NCBI RefSeq assembly: GCF_008014675.1
Contig: NZ_VOXD01000001.1
Span: forward strand, 248,001 to 312,000
Origin: Neolewinella aurantiaca
Lineage (GTDB): Bacteria; Bacteroidota; Bacteroidia; Chitinophagales; Saprospiraceae
Direction of reading: 5' to 3'
DNA length: 64,000 nucleotides
The notes beneath the pieces were generated by a model. The model worked only from the letters and a program-made list of their open reading frames with translations, searched no databases and was not told the origin of the DNA. Both the position numbers and the translations under genes were made by a program. Shown here one piece after another: positions 1-8,665 of the stretch (position 1 is the stretch's first letter; each line of letters opens with the position of its first letter).

Positions 1-499
1 GCAGTAAAACCGCCGGGCTGTGCTTCCTGATTTTGCGGCGCAGGCTTTTGTGGTAGCCCGTCCGGATGGTGTCGAAGTCGGGGCTGAGATCGAGTACGAA
101 GTTAGTCCTGAGGCTCGTAGTGTACGGAGGGGGAACATCGGCCGCAACCACGTTTTCGGTAAGTGGCAGGACGAATGAATTCAATCCGGAGGGTAAGTTG
201 CCAAAAACATCGGGCACATCTCCGGGGAGCAGGTTCCCGAAGGGGCCGCATTGTTGCGTGAACGGCGGTCTTTGCACCTGCGGTCGCGCCTGGCTACTGA
301 ACGGGCGGCGCAAAGAAAAAGGCTCGCGGGGAAGGGCCATTACGGCCCGGTAGTCATCAAAAACCAAACCGTCCCATCTGCCCGGACAAACAGCATCGAG
401 CCACCACGAAAAACCATACGGAAGATAGGTCGGATCATCCGCCACCGCTTTATTCCAGCGTATGGTGTCTATTTCTCCATACTTGAGGTAGCTTACCAT
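1..499 (-). CDS. GNAT/FemAB-like acyltransferase, N-terminal part
   Basis: The minus strand is open from an ATG at 499 to the window edge, so the 3' end is missing. The visible 166 residues begin MVSYLKYGEIDTIRW and include SWWLDAVCPGRWDGLVFDDY, then MALPRE and a PFTQQCGPFG segment, and later YHKSLRRKIRK. This resembles the N-terminal half of Bacteroidota FemAB/GNAT-type acyltransferases, which carry a ..PFTQQLG.. segment. Repeat copy 272-290 lies in frame and encodes ARPQVQ directly before PPFTQQ, which looks like a short insertion in a loop. No alternative ATG is found upstream before an in-frame stop near 580. The family call rests on recalled motifs; that the frame is coding seems safe from its composition. 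Confidence 0.6.
   Translation of the reverse strand, partial: MVSYLKYGEIDTIRWNKAVADDPTYLPYGFSWWLDAVCPGRWDGLVFDDYRAVMALPREPFSLRRPFSSQARPQVQRPPFTQQCGPFGNLLPGDVPDVFGNLPSGLNSFVLPLTENVVAADVPPPYTTSLRTNFVLDLSPDFDTIRTGYHKSLRRKIRKHSPAVLL
272..290 (+). repeat. Bipartite 19-mer repeat, copy 1 (intragenic)
   Basis: TTGCACCTGCGGTCGCGCC, a perfect match to TTGCACCTGCG-N3-GCGCC. It lies inside the partial acyltransferase gene; on the coding strand it reads A-R-P-Q-V-Q in frame. Confidence 0.85.
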
Positions 500-655
500 C
501 TTGGGGGTCTGTAATGCTGTATTCCGCCAGCTGCGGTACCAATGTCTGTTGCAGCCTTGTCCCTTGCCTTCCAGGGATTAAGTGACCAGGGAGTGGTGCA
601 ACCCTGCCGGTCACATTGATCGGGGCAGCACCGGCCCGCTGCGAAATACTGGCAG

Positions 656-1075
656 CTATTCGGCAGCCAGGGCTTTACTTACATACTCGCGGTAGCGTAC
701 CTGCCGGTATTCCCGCCACTTCTCATAGTTCTTAGGAAACTTATTGAGCTCTCCCTTAAAGGTCTGGAATGGACGCGGACGTTTGAGGGCGTAGGTGAGG
801 GCTTGCCACAGTTCCTGATTACGTACGCGATCGGTGAAGTCTTTCATCACCTGAATAGCGTCTGGAGTGGGCATTCTCTCGATGTGAATATAAGCGTCGG
901 GATCGGTGGAAATATCCTGCATTATAGCTTCGAAAACTTCCGGATCGGCACGAACGTTACGCTCCGGGTCATCGGCAATCAGCATCCGTCCGTGTTCGCG
1001 GTGGATGTAGACTTCCATTCCCCGGCGAATAGCGGTAGCGGCTTCGTTGATTTCGGCGTCACTTAATTGGGCCAT
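656..1075 (-). CDS. UPF0158 family protein
   Basis: A 139-residue soluble protein of unknown function, matching UPF0158 (Pfam PF03682 by memory). The N-terminal part LSDAEINEAATAIRRGMEVYIHRE, a central acidic segment (DPEVFEAIMQDI, IERMPTPDAIQVMKDF) and the C-terminal pattern LTYALKRPRPFQTFKGEL followed by EKWREYRQVRYREY are typical of the family. It has no signal peptide or membrane segment. The gene stands alone, with a 520-bp gap upstream and the acyltransferase gene downstream on the same strand. The function of the family is not established, and nothing in the neighbourhood points to one. Confidence 0.85.
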   Translation of the reverse strand: MAQLSDAEINEAATAIRRGMEVYIHREHGRMLIADDPERNVRADPEVFEAIMQDISTDPDAYIHIERMPTPDAIQVMKDFTDRVRNQELWQALTYALKRPRPFQTFKGELNKFPKNYEKWREYRQVRYREYVSKALAAE

Positions 1076-1596
1076 TTTGGTTTTTGTTTAATGCTTTACG
1101 GGTAGTCGTTGTTTATGAGGATTGGGCACTCCGAAACAAGTCCGGATGCCAACGGGAGTCAGATGGCTTGCGCAAATATGCGTTCGTTTTGACCAACTGC
1201 CAAGTTCCGGGCCAATCCGTCCTGATATTTTTCTGCATTGTTACCTTACTCAAAGCAGTGAATTGCAAATATGGGGACTTTTACCTTAGAAAGGTTCGAA
1301 TTGGCCGTGATGACGCTGCACGCCATTTTTATTGTCGGTTACGGCTTTACAGTGCCAAAGTCAGTAAATCTGAATCAGTTGTTCCCCAACTTGCCCGCTC
1401 TGAGGCCGGAGACACCCTCTGCGCTGCCGCACAGGGATATAAAATTCTCAGATCCGGCGGATCGGAATTACAACAGGAATAGTATCAGGCAGGGTTTTGC
1501 AAGCAGGGGTTGTAACAGGAGGGAGTTGATAAAAACGCTACGCGTTTTATGTTGCAACTGCCAGTCTGTTTTAGCATCGCACTACACGCCCTGGTT
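1076..1596. other. Intergenic gap, no gene recognised
   Basis: Short open frames occur here (for example around 1084-1482 and 1271-1600 on +), but their translations are rich in Cys, Arg and Ser and look non-coding. The only structured element seen is the hairpin at 1532-1548 beyond the arginine decarboxylase gene. The rest presumably holds the promoter of the UPF0158 gene. Confidence 0.5.
1525..1550 (-). terminator. Rho-independent terminator of speA-like gene
   Basis: AAAACGC (1532-1538) and GCGTTTT (1542-1548) form a short stem with a TAC loop. Read on the minus strand the stem is followed by TTTTTATC, about 50 bp after the arginine decarboxylase stop codon. Confidence 0.5.
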
Positions 1597-2994
1597 TTAG
1601 TAGCCCAATATCTGCAGCATGCTCTCAGCGGTCTGCTTGGGGTGCAGAACCCGGTCTACAAGGTTTCCTTCTTCGTCGAGGTCGATGATGATGTGCTGAG
1701 GACTGGGGATCATACAGTGCTTGATGCCTCCGTAGCCGGATATATTGTCCTGGTAAGCACCGGTATGGAAGAAGCCGAGGTAGAGCTTCTCTTCGTCGGT
1801 TTCTTTGTTTACGGGCAGGTAAACCTGGCTTTCGTGAATTTCAGAGTTGTAGTAATCCGAGTTGTCGCAGCTTAGTCCTCCGATGTTGACACGGTGGTAG
1901 TTGTTGTCCCATTTGTTGATGGGCAGTAAAATGAAACGCTCACCGATGCCCCAGGCATCGGGTAGGGTAGTCATCAGGGAGTTGTCGATCATGTACCACA
2001 TCTCCGAGTCGTTCTGTTGCTTCTGCTCCAGGACGGAGAAGATGGTCGCACCAGACTCACCTACGGTATACTTGCCGAACTCGGTGTAAATGTCAGGTTC
2101 GGGTACTTCGATTTCTTCGCAGGCTTCAAGGATGTTGGAAACGATCTCCCGAACCATATACTTGTAGTCGAACTCAAAACCGAGGCTGTTCCGGATGGGC
2201 ATACCACCACCGATGTTGAGCGCGTGCAGTTGTTCACTCTCCTGTTTCAGAGCGCCGTAGAGTCTGACGGCCTTTTTCAGTTCGCCCCAGTAATAAAGGC
2301 TGTCTTTGATGCCCGTATCGACGAAGAAGTGAAGCATATGGAGTTCCAGCTTAGGGTTGTCCTTAATTTTTTCGTTGAAAAGCGGAATAACATCCGCGCC
2401 CCGAAGCCCAAGTCTGCTGGTGTAGAACTCGAAATTCGGTTCTTCCTCGGTTGCTACCCTGATTCCGATCTTGGCTTTTTCGTTTACGTGCTTAGAGTAG
2501 TAGTCGAGTTCGTGGGCGTTGTCGACTACGGTAATGAGGTTTTCAAAGCCATCGTTAATCAGGCCGGTGATGGCCTGCAGGTAATTGAGGGGCTTGAAAC
2601 CATTGCAGACAATGGTGATGTCTTTGGTGATTTTCCCACGTTCAAGAAGCCGCCTGATCAAATCTACGTCGTACGCCGAGCTGATCTCCAGCTGAACGCC
2701 ATGGTCCAGTGCTTCCTCTACAACGTGGGCGAAATGGCTGCTTTTGGTACAGTAACAGTAGTGGTACTTGCCGGAGTAGCCCTGGCTGCGCATAGCCCTG
2801 CGAAAAAGGTTTCTCGCTTCTTTGATCTTGCGGCCAATACTGGGAAGATAGGTAAGCTTCAGCGGTGACCCGTATTTCTTGATCAGGTGGATCAAGGGGA
2901 TATTATTGAAGGTAAGGTACCCGTTCTCCAGATCGAATCCGTTCTGGGGGAAATAGAAGGTTTGATCAATAAGATCAAAATACTTGTTAGCCAC
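1597..2994 (-). CDS. speA: Arginine decarboxylase (PLP-dependent, fold III)
   Basis: This 465-residue protein belongs to the alanine-racemase-fold (fold III) decarboxylases, which release CO2 from arginine to give agmatine for polyamine synthesis. The PLP lysine is K84 in the motif YCYCTKSSHF. The phosphate-binding Gly-rich loop is IGGGMP at 261-266, and the active-site cysteine segment is CDNSD at 376-380. The length and the N-terminal pattern DLIDQTFYFPQ..F match the roughly 460-residue Bacteroidota version rather than the roughly 630-residue E. coli SpeA. Diaminopimelate or ornithine decarboxylase is an alternative specificity within this fold. The protein is cytoplasmic. It is divergent from arfB across a 309-bp gap and is followed by a hairpin terminator. 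Confidence 0.8.
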   Translation of the reverse strand: MANKYFDLIDQTFYFPQNGFDLENGYLTFNNIPLIHLIKKYGSPLKLTYLPSIGRKIKEARNLFRRAMRSQGYSGKYHYCYCTKSSHFAHVVEEALDHGVQLEISSAYDVDLIRRLLERGKITKDITIVCNGFKPLNYLQAITGLINDGFENLITVVDNAHELDYYSKHVNEKAKIGIRVATEEEPNFEFYTSRLGLRGADVIPLFNEKIKDNPKLELHMLHFFVDTGIKDSLYYWGELKKAVRLYGALKQESEQLHALNIGGGMPIRNSLGFEFDYKYMVREIVSNILEACEEIEVPEPDIYTEFGKYTVGESGATIFSVLEQKQQNDSEMWYMIDNSLMTTLPDAWGIGERFILLPINKWDNNYHRVNIGGLSCDNSDYYNSEIHESQVYLPVNKETDEEKLYLGFFHTGAYQDNISGYGGIKHCMIPSPQHIIIDLDEEGNLVDRVLHPKQTAESMLQILGY

Positions 2995-3168
2995 CGGCGA
3001 TATCAGTTTTGCGGGGCGAAGATAGTCGCTGCAATCTTATCGGACTGTGTCCGGTCGAAAATTTGTTGGGGCCGTGGGGTTATCCGTCCAATGGTGTGAG
3101 GACAGGGGGCCAGGGACTCAATCCACCTGTCGCGTTGTGCTCCTGCTGTGAAGGCTGCAGGTGACAGG

Positions 3169-3187
3169 GGCGCGACCGCAGGTGCAA
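3169..3187 (-). repeat. Bipartite 19-mer repeat, copy 2
   Basis: The plus strand reads GGCGCGACCGCAGGTGCAA; the reverse complement is identical to copy 1, including the central GTC. It lies in the divergent gap between speA and arfB, 174 bp from the speA start (pointing towards it) and 116 bp from the arfB start. Confidence 0.85.
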
Positions 3188-3303
3188 TGGCGGTTGCGGA
3201 GGGGCAGGGTGCTCATCCGGTTTTGCCCGAAACTTATTCACCGAGCTAAACCATTAGGGAGTGTGCTGCTTTTTAAGAGCAGAGAGAATAACCGTAACAA
3301 CGT

Positions 3304-3705
3304 ATGAATTGGCCTAAAATCCGTGAAGAAATTGAACTCCGCACTTCCCGCAGTAGTGGTGCCGGAGGGCAGCACGTAAATAAAACGGAAAGCAGGGTAG
3401 AGCTGGTCCTCGATCTCCTGGCCAGCGAGGCCTTCTCGGAGCGGGAACTGAAAAACCTCCGGTACCACCTGGCGAAGCAGCTCGACGCTAACGGTCGTAT
3501 TTCAATCGTGGATCAGTCGGGGCGCAGTCAGCACACTAACCGCAAGCGTGCGTTGCTGAGGCTGAAGGAAATGCTCGAAAGAGGAGCGCGGCCCATTCCC
3601 AAACCACATAAAGGGAAGGCTTTTGTTGCCAACAAACGAAAACGTCTGGACTGGAAAAAGAAACGCGGAGAGCTAAAGGCTTCGCGGGGTAAGAAGTGGA
3701 TTTAG
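3304..3705 (+). CDS. arfB: Alternative ribosome-rescue factor B (peptidyl-tRNA hydrolase ArfB/YaeJ)
   Basis: A 133-residue release-factor-like protein that hydrolyses peptidyl-tRNA on ribosomes stalled without a stop codon. The catalytic GGQ is at residues 21-23 in GAGGQHVNKTESRV. A globular domain ends near residue 95, and the C-terminal tail from about 98 is rich in Lys/Arg (KRKRLDWKKKRGE, SRGKKW), as expected for the segment that enters the empty mRNA channel. It lacks the codon-recognition domains of RF1/RF2. The length agrees with the family (about 135-140). It is followed 134 bp later by the DUF2452 gene on the same strand, with repeat copy 3 in the gap. Confidence 0.92.
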   Translation: MNWPKIREEIELRTSRSSGAGGQHVNKTESRVELVLDLLASEAFSERELKNLRYHLAKQLDANGRISIVDQSGRSQHTNRKRALLRLKEMLERGARPIPKPHKGKAFVANKRKRLDWKKKRGELKASRGKKWI

Positions 3706-3755
3706 GTTTTACCACCTTCGTGAATACCGAAGGAACTACTGCTTTAACCGGGTTA

Positions 3756-3774
3756 ATGCACCTGCGGCCGCGCC
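3756..3774 (+). repeat. Bipartite 19-mer repeat, copy 3
   Basis: ATGCACCTGCGGCCGCGCC; one difference at position 1. It lies between arfB and the DUF2452 gene, 65 bp before the DUF2452 start and pointing towards it. Confidence 0.85.
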
Positions 3775-3839
3775 TCGTAACTTATTGTCTGCCGCGTCTT
3801 ATTCCCAACAATTTCAGCGCATAGCCGTTACTCAGCAAT

Positions 3840-4334
3840 ATGGCGCAAAAAGACCAACCTAAGGATACAGATAACCAGCGTAAAACGACTCCGGCTGATG
3901 ACTTCATTAACCCGATCGATGCGGATAAGATTGCCGAAAACCCCGGTTTGCTTCCCTATGCGCACGAACGTGGCGGAGCAACCATCAAGCCCATGGATGC
4001 CGGTAAGATGAAAGGTCTGGCAATGTCTTCGATGTACGAGCAAACCGATATGCAGCTCGACCAGATAAAGGCTCAGATCGAGTTGCTTGCCCGCCAGGCC
4101 AATGAAATTCAGAACCGGATGACGATCAGTGAGCGCATCTACGAGGCCGAAATGGGCATCGATCCCATCATCGGGCGGACTTACTTTTTATACCGGAACA
4201 AAAAGAAAAAACACTTGCTCAGTATGGTCAGCCCGGCTGAGTGGGGGCCACGCATCCCTTACGAGTATATTGCTACCGTAAAACTACTCGGGGATCACAC
4301 CTGGGATATTCTGGAGCGAAAAGAAGAAATTTGA
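3840..4334 (+). CDS. DUF2452 domain protein
   Basis: A 164-residue cytoplasmic protein of the DUF2452 family, whose function is unknown. Conserved family segments are visible: NPGLLPYAHERGGATIKP near residues 35-52, MYEQTDMQLDQIKAQIELLARQA as a predicted amphipathic helix near 62-84, then ISERIYEAEMGIDPIIGRTYFLYR and the C-terminal VKLLGDHTWDIL. The first 25 residues are polar and probably disordered. It is convergent with the anti-sigma gene 42 bp away, with no clear terminator in between. No signal peptide is present. Confidence 0.85.
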   Translation: MAQKDQPKDTDNQRKTTPADDFINPIDADKIAENPGLLPYAHERGGATIKPMDAGKMKGLAMSSMYEQTDMQLDQIKAQIELLARQANEIQNRMTISERIYEAEMGIDPIIGRTYFLYRNKKKKHLLSMVSPAEWGPRIPYEYIATVKLLGDHTWDILERKEEI

Positions 4335-4376
4335 TTGTGGGTGGTCTGCTTGACGTAACTACTGCTTTCGGCTTCG

Positions 4377-5186
4377 TTAACCTACGTTGCCGATAACCTG
4401 CAGCTGGCTAAGATCGGGGGCGGGCTTACCGCCTTCATCCTCGAGGGTAATGGCAAATGCCTGTACCCCGGTAAGATAACTTACTTCAAGAATTACGTCT
4501 CCGGCCAGGTTGGTCGCTAAAACCCCCAGGTCTTTTGGCCCGTCGCCATCTATGGCCCACAATTGGTACTGCTTGCCGGTGGGCGGTGGCGGCAGATTGG
4601 TAGCCTTGAAAAGGGTTTTTTCAGTAGCCGGATTGTAGAAAACGATGGCACTCTTTTCGGGAGTATTCTCTGAGCCGGCAAGAATGATTTCCTGCGTAGA
4701 CGGGTTGGTCAGATCGTTGAGGAACTGCTGGGTAGACCGGAGGGTTTGTTGACTTTCGTTGCAGTCTTTTTCCAGCTTGTCGTACCTGGCTTGTAGTACA
4801 TTCAGTTTTTCTTCCTGGTTTCCGGCTTGCAGGAAGAAATAAACGAGGCCAAGGATACCGACGATCGCCACGATCCAGGGGAGGATGCTGCCGATGAGTC
4901 CGCGGCTGGCCTTCTCGGCGGGGACCTTCGGAACTTCATCCGTAAGTTTTTCGGATTCCGGAGACAGGCGGGTTTCGGCCAGAAGGCGATCCAGGATGTC
5001 GGGGTTAACCTCCGGAGCATCGGTCATGGCAAATCCTTCCAGCGAGAGTTCAATCTGGTCGATTTCGGCTTTAACCTCCGGGAACCGGGCAGCCATAGCC
5101 TCCACCTCCCGCATCTCTGCAGGTTCAAGGCGGTCCAGAACGTATAGTTCCAGTATGCCGGAGGTTATGTATTGCTGAATATTCAA
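4377..5186 (-). CDS. Membrane anti-sigma factor, RskA-like
   Basis: This 269-residue single-pass protein is predicted to hold the ECF sigma factor encoded just upstream at the membrane. Residues 1-75 form the cytoplasmic sigma-binding part (SGILELYVLDRLEPAEMREVEA, typical of RskA-type domains). A transmembrane helix lies at about 97-120. Residues 124-150 are a short coiled coil. The periplasmic C-terminal domain has the RskA pattern (YNPATEKTLFKATNLPPPPTGKQYQLW, then GVQAFAITLEDEGGKP). Its start is only 3 bp after the sigma stop, so the two are almost certainly translated from one mRNA. The inducing signal cannot be read from the sequence. Confidence 0.85.
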   Translation of the reverse strand: MNIQQYITSGILELYVLDRLEPAEMREVEAMAARFPEVKAEIDQIELSLEGFAMTDAPEVNPDILDRLLAETRLSPESEKLTDEVPKVPAEKASRGLIGSILPWIVAIVGILGLVYFFLQAGNQEEKLNVLQARYDKLEKDCNESQQTLRSTQQFLNDLTNPSTQEIILAGSENTPEKSAIVFYNPATEKTLFKATNLPPPPTGKQYQLWAIDGDGPKDLGVLATNLAGDVILEVSYLTGVQAFAITLEDEGGKPAPDLSQLQVIGNVG

Positions 5187-5189
5187 AAC

Positions 5190-5786
5190 TTAAAAAGATA
5201 GGTTAGATAAAAGAGATAACAACGTAAGCCACACCATTTCATTTTGCAGGAGAGTGCGAAGTTGAGAAATGGCACGGCGCGCCCTGGTCTTGATCGTACC
5301 CAACGGGACGTTCAATTCCTTGGCTGCTTCAGACTGGGTGTAGTCCTGTAGGTAAAGCAGGTTGATAATGGGACGGTGATCCTCATCCAGATTTTTTAGC
5401 AAAGAACTCACACCGATGTGCTCGACGGAGGGCGTTTGGCTCATTTCCTTGCGTCTACCTACGATGTCATCTATCTCATCGGTTTTGTTGGACTTACGAT
5501 AGTTTTTAGAGCGAAGTTTGTCGATGGCGGCATTACGTGCGATCCTTGCCATCCAGGTAAAAAACCTGCTTTTAGAGGCATCATAGCGGTCTATATTGTT
5601 CCAAACCTTCAGGAGGACATCGTGTAATACCTCTTCCGCGACCTCCTTTTGCGGTAGCACGGATTGAATGATCGTCATCAAAGCTCCGGAATAAAATTGA
5701 AAGAGCTGACGCATACCCTCTTCGTTTCGCTGCTGTAGCAAACGGAGAACGATATCCTGTCTTTCGTTAGATTTAGTGGGCTTCAT
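5190..5786 (-). CDS. ECF RNA polymerase sigma factor
   Basis: A sigma-70 family regulator of the SigK/RskA-associated ECF type. Region 2 is visible (EEVLHDVLLKVWNNIDRYDASKSRFFTWMARIARNAAIDKLRS), and region 4 contains the helix-turn-helix YTQSEAAKELNVPLGTIKTRARRAISQLR. An in-frame ATG exists at 5852, but it overlaps a TATGTTTG -7-like element (5846-5853), so transcription would begin downstream of it. The ATG at 5786 (MKPTKSNERQ) is therefore preferred, giving 198 residues. It is co-transcribed with the anti-sigma gene and divergent from the lytic transglycosylase gene. Confidence 0.85.
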   Translation of the reverse strand: MKPTKSNERQDIVLRLLQQRNEEGMRQLFQFYSGALMTIIQSVLPQKEVAEEVLHDVLLKVWNNIDRYDASKSRFFTWMARIARNAAIDKLRSKNYRKSNKTDEIDDIVGRRKEMSQTPSVEHIGVSSLLKNLDEDHRPIINLLYLQDYTQSEAAKELNVPLGTIKTRARRAISQLRTLLQNEMVWLTLLSLLSNLSF

Positions 5787-5845
5787 TGACAATCGGGCAT
5801 CTTCTTTAATAGTATCAGAGCGTGACAGAAGAGATGCAAGTTCGA

Positions 5846-5853
5846 CAAACATA
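5846..5853 (-). promoter_or_regulatory. -7 promoter element of the sigma/anti-sigma operon
   Basis: TATGTTTG on the minus strand fits the Bacteroidota TAnnTTTG consensus. It overlaps the upstream in-frame ATG and lies 60 bp before the preferred sigma start. No convincing -33 TTTG is seen. Confidence 0.45.
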
Positions 5854-5938
5854 GGTAAAAACCCCAGATTAAATTCCGTTCTTTAAATAATCTACCGAAA
5901 AAATGCAGGTAACTTCGCGCCCCTAAAGTTAGATCCTT

Positions 5939-6871
5939 ATGAAACATTTACTTACTGGCCTGGGCATAGGCATCGTATTTCTAACTGGCTGGCTGGTTTT
6001 ACTGAGTTCCGAGCGTGCCGACACAACGGGCGGGCCTTCATTTGCGCAGGAAATGAGCTCTGCCGACAACCTTCAGTTGCCACAAAGAGTAAGAGGAGTA
6101 GACCTGGACGGCCCTTTCACGTTTGCGGGCGAGACGATTCCGGTAGACAACTTCGACGTACGGGAACGACTCGATCAGGAGCTACTCCGCAACGCTTATT
6201 TTCACCGCAATACCATCATGCTCCTTAAACGGCAGCAGCGGTATTTCCCGACGATTGAGCGCATTTTGGCGGAAGAAGGCGTACCCGACGACCTCAAATA
6301 TCTTGCTGTAGCGGAGAGCGGCCTTTCCAACGCAACCAGTGTAGCCGGAGCCAAAGGCGTCTGGCAGTTCATGACGCCCACAGGGAAAGGATTCGGATTG
6401 GAGATCAACGGTGAAGTCGATGAGCGTTACCACCTCGAAAAAGCAACAAGAGCAGCCTGTAAGTACCTGAAGGGGTATTATGAAACGTACAAAGACTGGC
6501 GGTGGGTAGCTGCTGCTTACAATATGGGCGGGCCTAACGTGAATAAGTGGAAAAGCAGACAACAGGCCGAAACAGTTTTTGAACTCGACATAAACAGCGA
6601 GACCATGGCCTACCTGTTTCGCATCGTCGCCCTCAAAACCATTCTCAAGGATCCGCTGGCTTTTGGTTACGAAATTTCTCCCGAAGAACATTATCCACCT
6701 CTCGATAGCTACAAGTCCATAACCATCACCAAAAGTATTCCGGACCTGGCGGATTTTGCAAAGCAGCAGGGGACCTCCTACCGGATGCTTAAAGTTTACA
6801 ATCCCTGGTTGATCAGCGGTTCACTCACAGTGTCTTCGGGGAACAGTTATGAAGTTAAAATTCCGGTTTAG
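5939..6871 (+). CDS. Lytic transglycosylase (MltD-like, SLT domain plus LysM-like tail)
   Basis: A 310-residue envelope enzyme that cleaves peptidoglycan glycan strands to 1,6-anhydro products. The N-terminus is a hydrophobic signal or anchor (LLTGLGIGIVFLTGWLVLL). The SLT domain spans about 85-235: the catalytic glutamate is E126 in AVAESGLSN, followed by GVWQFMTPTGKGFGL and AAYNMGGPNVNKW. The C-terminal residues 255-310 (SITITKSIPDLADFAKQQGTSYRMLKVYNPWL) resemble a LysM peptidoglycan-binding module. It is divergent from the sigma/anti-sigma operon, with only about 85-150 bp shared upstream DNA, so co-regulation is possible but not shown. Confidence 0.87.
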   Translation: MKHLLTGLGIGIVFLTGWLVLLSSERADTTGGPSFAQEMSSADNLQLPQRVRGVDLDGPFTFAGETIPVDNFDVRERLDQELLRNAYFHRNTIMLLKRQQRYFPTIERILAEEGVPDDLKYLAVAESGLSNATSVAGAKGVWQFMTPTGKGFGLEINGEVDERYHLEKATRAACKYLKGYYETYKDWRWVAAAYNMGGPNVNKWKSRQQAETVFELDINSETMAYLFRIVALKTILKDPLAFGYEISPEEHYPPLDSYKSITITKSIPDLADFAKQQGTSYRMLKVYNPWLISGSLTVSSGNSYEVKIPV

Positions 6872-6919
6872 TTCCGGAGGAACTGTGCTTCAGCGAGCCC
6901 GGAGGGGAAACCCTGCAAA

Positions 6920-6938
6920 GGCGCGCACGCAGGTGCAG
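6920..6938 (-). repeat. Bipartite 19-mer repeat, copy 4
   Basis: The plus strand reads GGCGCGCACGCAGGTGCAG. It lies between the lytic transglycosylase and GH3-like genes, 67 bp before the GH3 start but in the opposite orientation to that gene. Confidence 0.85.
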
Positions 6939-7005
6939 TGCACGGGTAGAGGAACAAGGTGAGCGCTGCCGCGTTATTACCTTATATTTTAAGTTAACCA
7001 GCATA

Positions 7006-8490
7006 ATGAAGTCATACTTACTCAAGCCTTACGCGCATTTCGTCCGTCGTCAGGTTCGCAACGTTAGTGAGCGCGCAGTACTTGCGCAGCAGGAAACCAT
7101 GGGAGACCTGGTCAGAACCGCCCGCGACACCGCTTTTGGTAAAGACCACGATTTTGCCTCGATCAGAAATTACGACGATTTCAAAGCGCGCGTCCCCATC
7201 GGCGATTACGAGTACTTTAAGCCCTACGCCGACCGCATTAAAGCTGGCGAAAGAGACGTCAGCTGGGTTGGCCGACCCAAATATTTCGCCAAAACGAGCG
7301 GGACTACCAGCGGCGTAAAATACATCCCGCTCACCCGTGAGAGTATTCCGAATCACTTCGGGACGGCCCGCAATGCGCTGTTCAACTACATCGCCGAAAC
7401 GGGAAAGAGTAAATGGCTGGATGGCAAAATGATTTTCCTTAGTGGTAGTCCGGAAATGGACGAAACGAACGGCATCCTCACGGGCCGGCTATCCGGAATT
7501 GTAAACCATCAGGTTCCGGCCTGGCTGAGGACCAACCAGCTGCCCAGCTACGAAACGAACTGCATCGAAGACTGGGAGACCAAACTGGAGAGAATCGTCG
7601 ATGAAACCATCAACGCCGATATGCGCCTTATCTCCGGTATTCCACCTTGGGTACAGATGTACTACGAGCGCCTGCTGCAGCGCTCGGGAAAGTCTACCAT
7701 CCTTGAGCTCTTTCCCAACCTGGAAATGTTCGTCTACGGAGGCGTAAACTTCGAACCCTACCGGGATGCGCTGGAGGAGCTGGTCGGCGGCCGCATCCCC
7801 AGTGTTGAGACTTACCCTGCCAGTGAAGGCTTCATCGCCTTTCAGGACAGCCAGCACGAGGAGGGTTTATTGCTGAATGCAGATTCAGGCATCTTCTTTG
7901 AGTTCATCCCTGCCGGAGAAATCTTCGATGAAAACCCTACCCGACTCAGCCTGGGGCAGGTCGAAACAGGCGTTAACTACGCCATTATCCTGAATACCAA
8001 CGCCGGGCTTTGGGGTTACAACATCGGGGATACCGTTCGCTTTGTAAGTGTGGAACCTTACCGTTTGGTGGTCACCGGAAGGATCAAGCACTTCATCTCT
8101 GCCTTCGGCGAGCATGTTATTGGCAAAGAAGTGGAACTGGCTATGGCCGAAGCCGCTGCTAAACACAATGTTCGGGTTACTGAGTTTACGGTTGCTCCGC
8201 AGGTTTCACCTCCGGAGGGTGGGCTGCCTTACCACGAGTGGTTCGTAGAATTCGACCGTCCGCCGGTAAACGCAGAAGCTTTTTCCCGCGACCTGGATGC
8301 TGCGATGACCCGACAGAACATTTACTACCAGGACCTGATTAAAGGGGCCATCCTCAAACCGCTGGTAGTCTCCCCAACCAGAAGCGGTGCGTTCCGCGAT
8401 TACATGAAAAGTCAGGGGAAGCTTGGCGGGCAGAACAAGGTGCCACGGCTCAGCAATGATCGCAAAATAGCGGACGGGTTACAGCGGTAA
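7006..8490 (+). CDS. GH3 auxin-responsive-promoter-like acyl-adenylating enzyme
   Basis: This 494-residue protein belongs to the GH3 family, ANL-superfamily enzymes that activate carboxylic acids as acyl-adenylates and in plants join them to amino acids. The ATP-binding P-loop-like motif is SGTTSG at 98-103 in KTSGTTSGVKYIPLT. The second motif region is VETYPASEGFIAFQD (around 265-280). The hinge segment GYNIGDTVRFVSVEPYRLVVTGRIKHFISAFGEHV is near 340-375. Bacterial members are common in Bacteroidota, but their substrates are unknown. The length (about 500) is typical. It has no signal peptide and no operon partner. Confidence 0.85.
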   Translation: MKSYLLKPYAHFVRRQVRNVSERAVLAQQETMGDLVRTARDTAFGKDHDFASIRNYDDFKARVPIGDYEYFKPYADRIKAGERDVSWVGRPKYFAKTSGTTSGVKYIPLTRESIPNHFGTARNALFNYIAETGKSKWLDGKMIFLSGSPEMDETNGILTGRLSGIVNHQVPAWLRTNQLPSYETNCIEDWETKLERIVDETINADMRLISGIPPWVQMYYERLLQRSGKSTILELFPNLEMFVYGGVNFEPYRDALEELVGGRIPSVETYPASEGFIAFQDSQHEEGLLLNADSGIFFEFIPAGEIFDENPTRLSLGQVETGVNYAIILNTNAGLWGYNIGDTVRFVSVEPYRLVVTGRIKHFISAFGEHVIGKEVELAMAEAAAKHNVRVTEFTVAPQVSPPEGGLPYHEWFVEFDRPPVNAEAFSRDLDAAMTRQNIYYQDLIKGAILKPLVVSPTRSGAFRDYMKSQGKLGGQNKVPRLSNDRKIADGLQR

Positions 8491-8665
8491 ATTCAATGGA
8501 GTACGGTAGCCTCTAACTGAGGAATCAAGGTGGATAGCCAATCAAAAGATCGGCTATCCGAGAGACACTTGAACAACACTTAAATAGTTTATATACTTAC
8601 GTACGATAATTCCGCTAGCAAAGCTACGGAGGAGACCTGTTTTTAAAGTTGCCATATGTCAACTC

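Noticed and set aside
1084-1600. Open frames on + (132 and 109 codons) in the gap before speA
   Set aside because: Composition is unlike the neighbouring proteins (many Cys, Arg, Ser; no domain pattern) and the frames overlap each other and a terminator hairpin.
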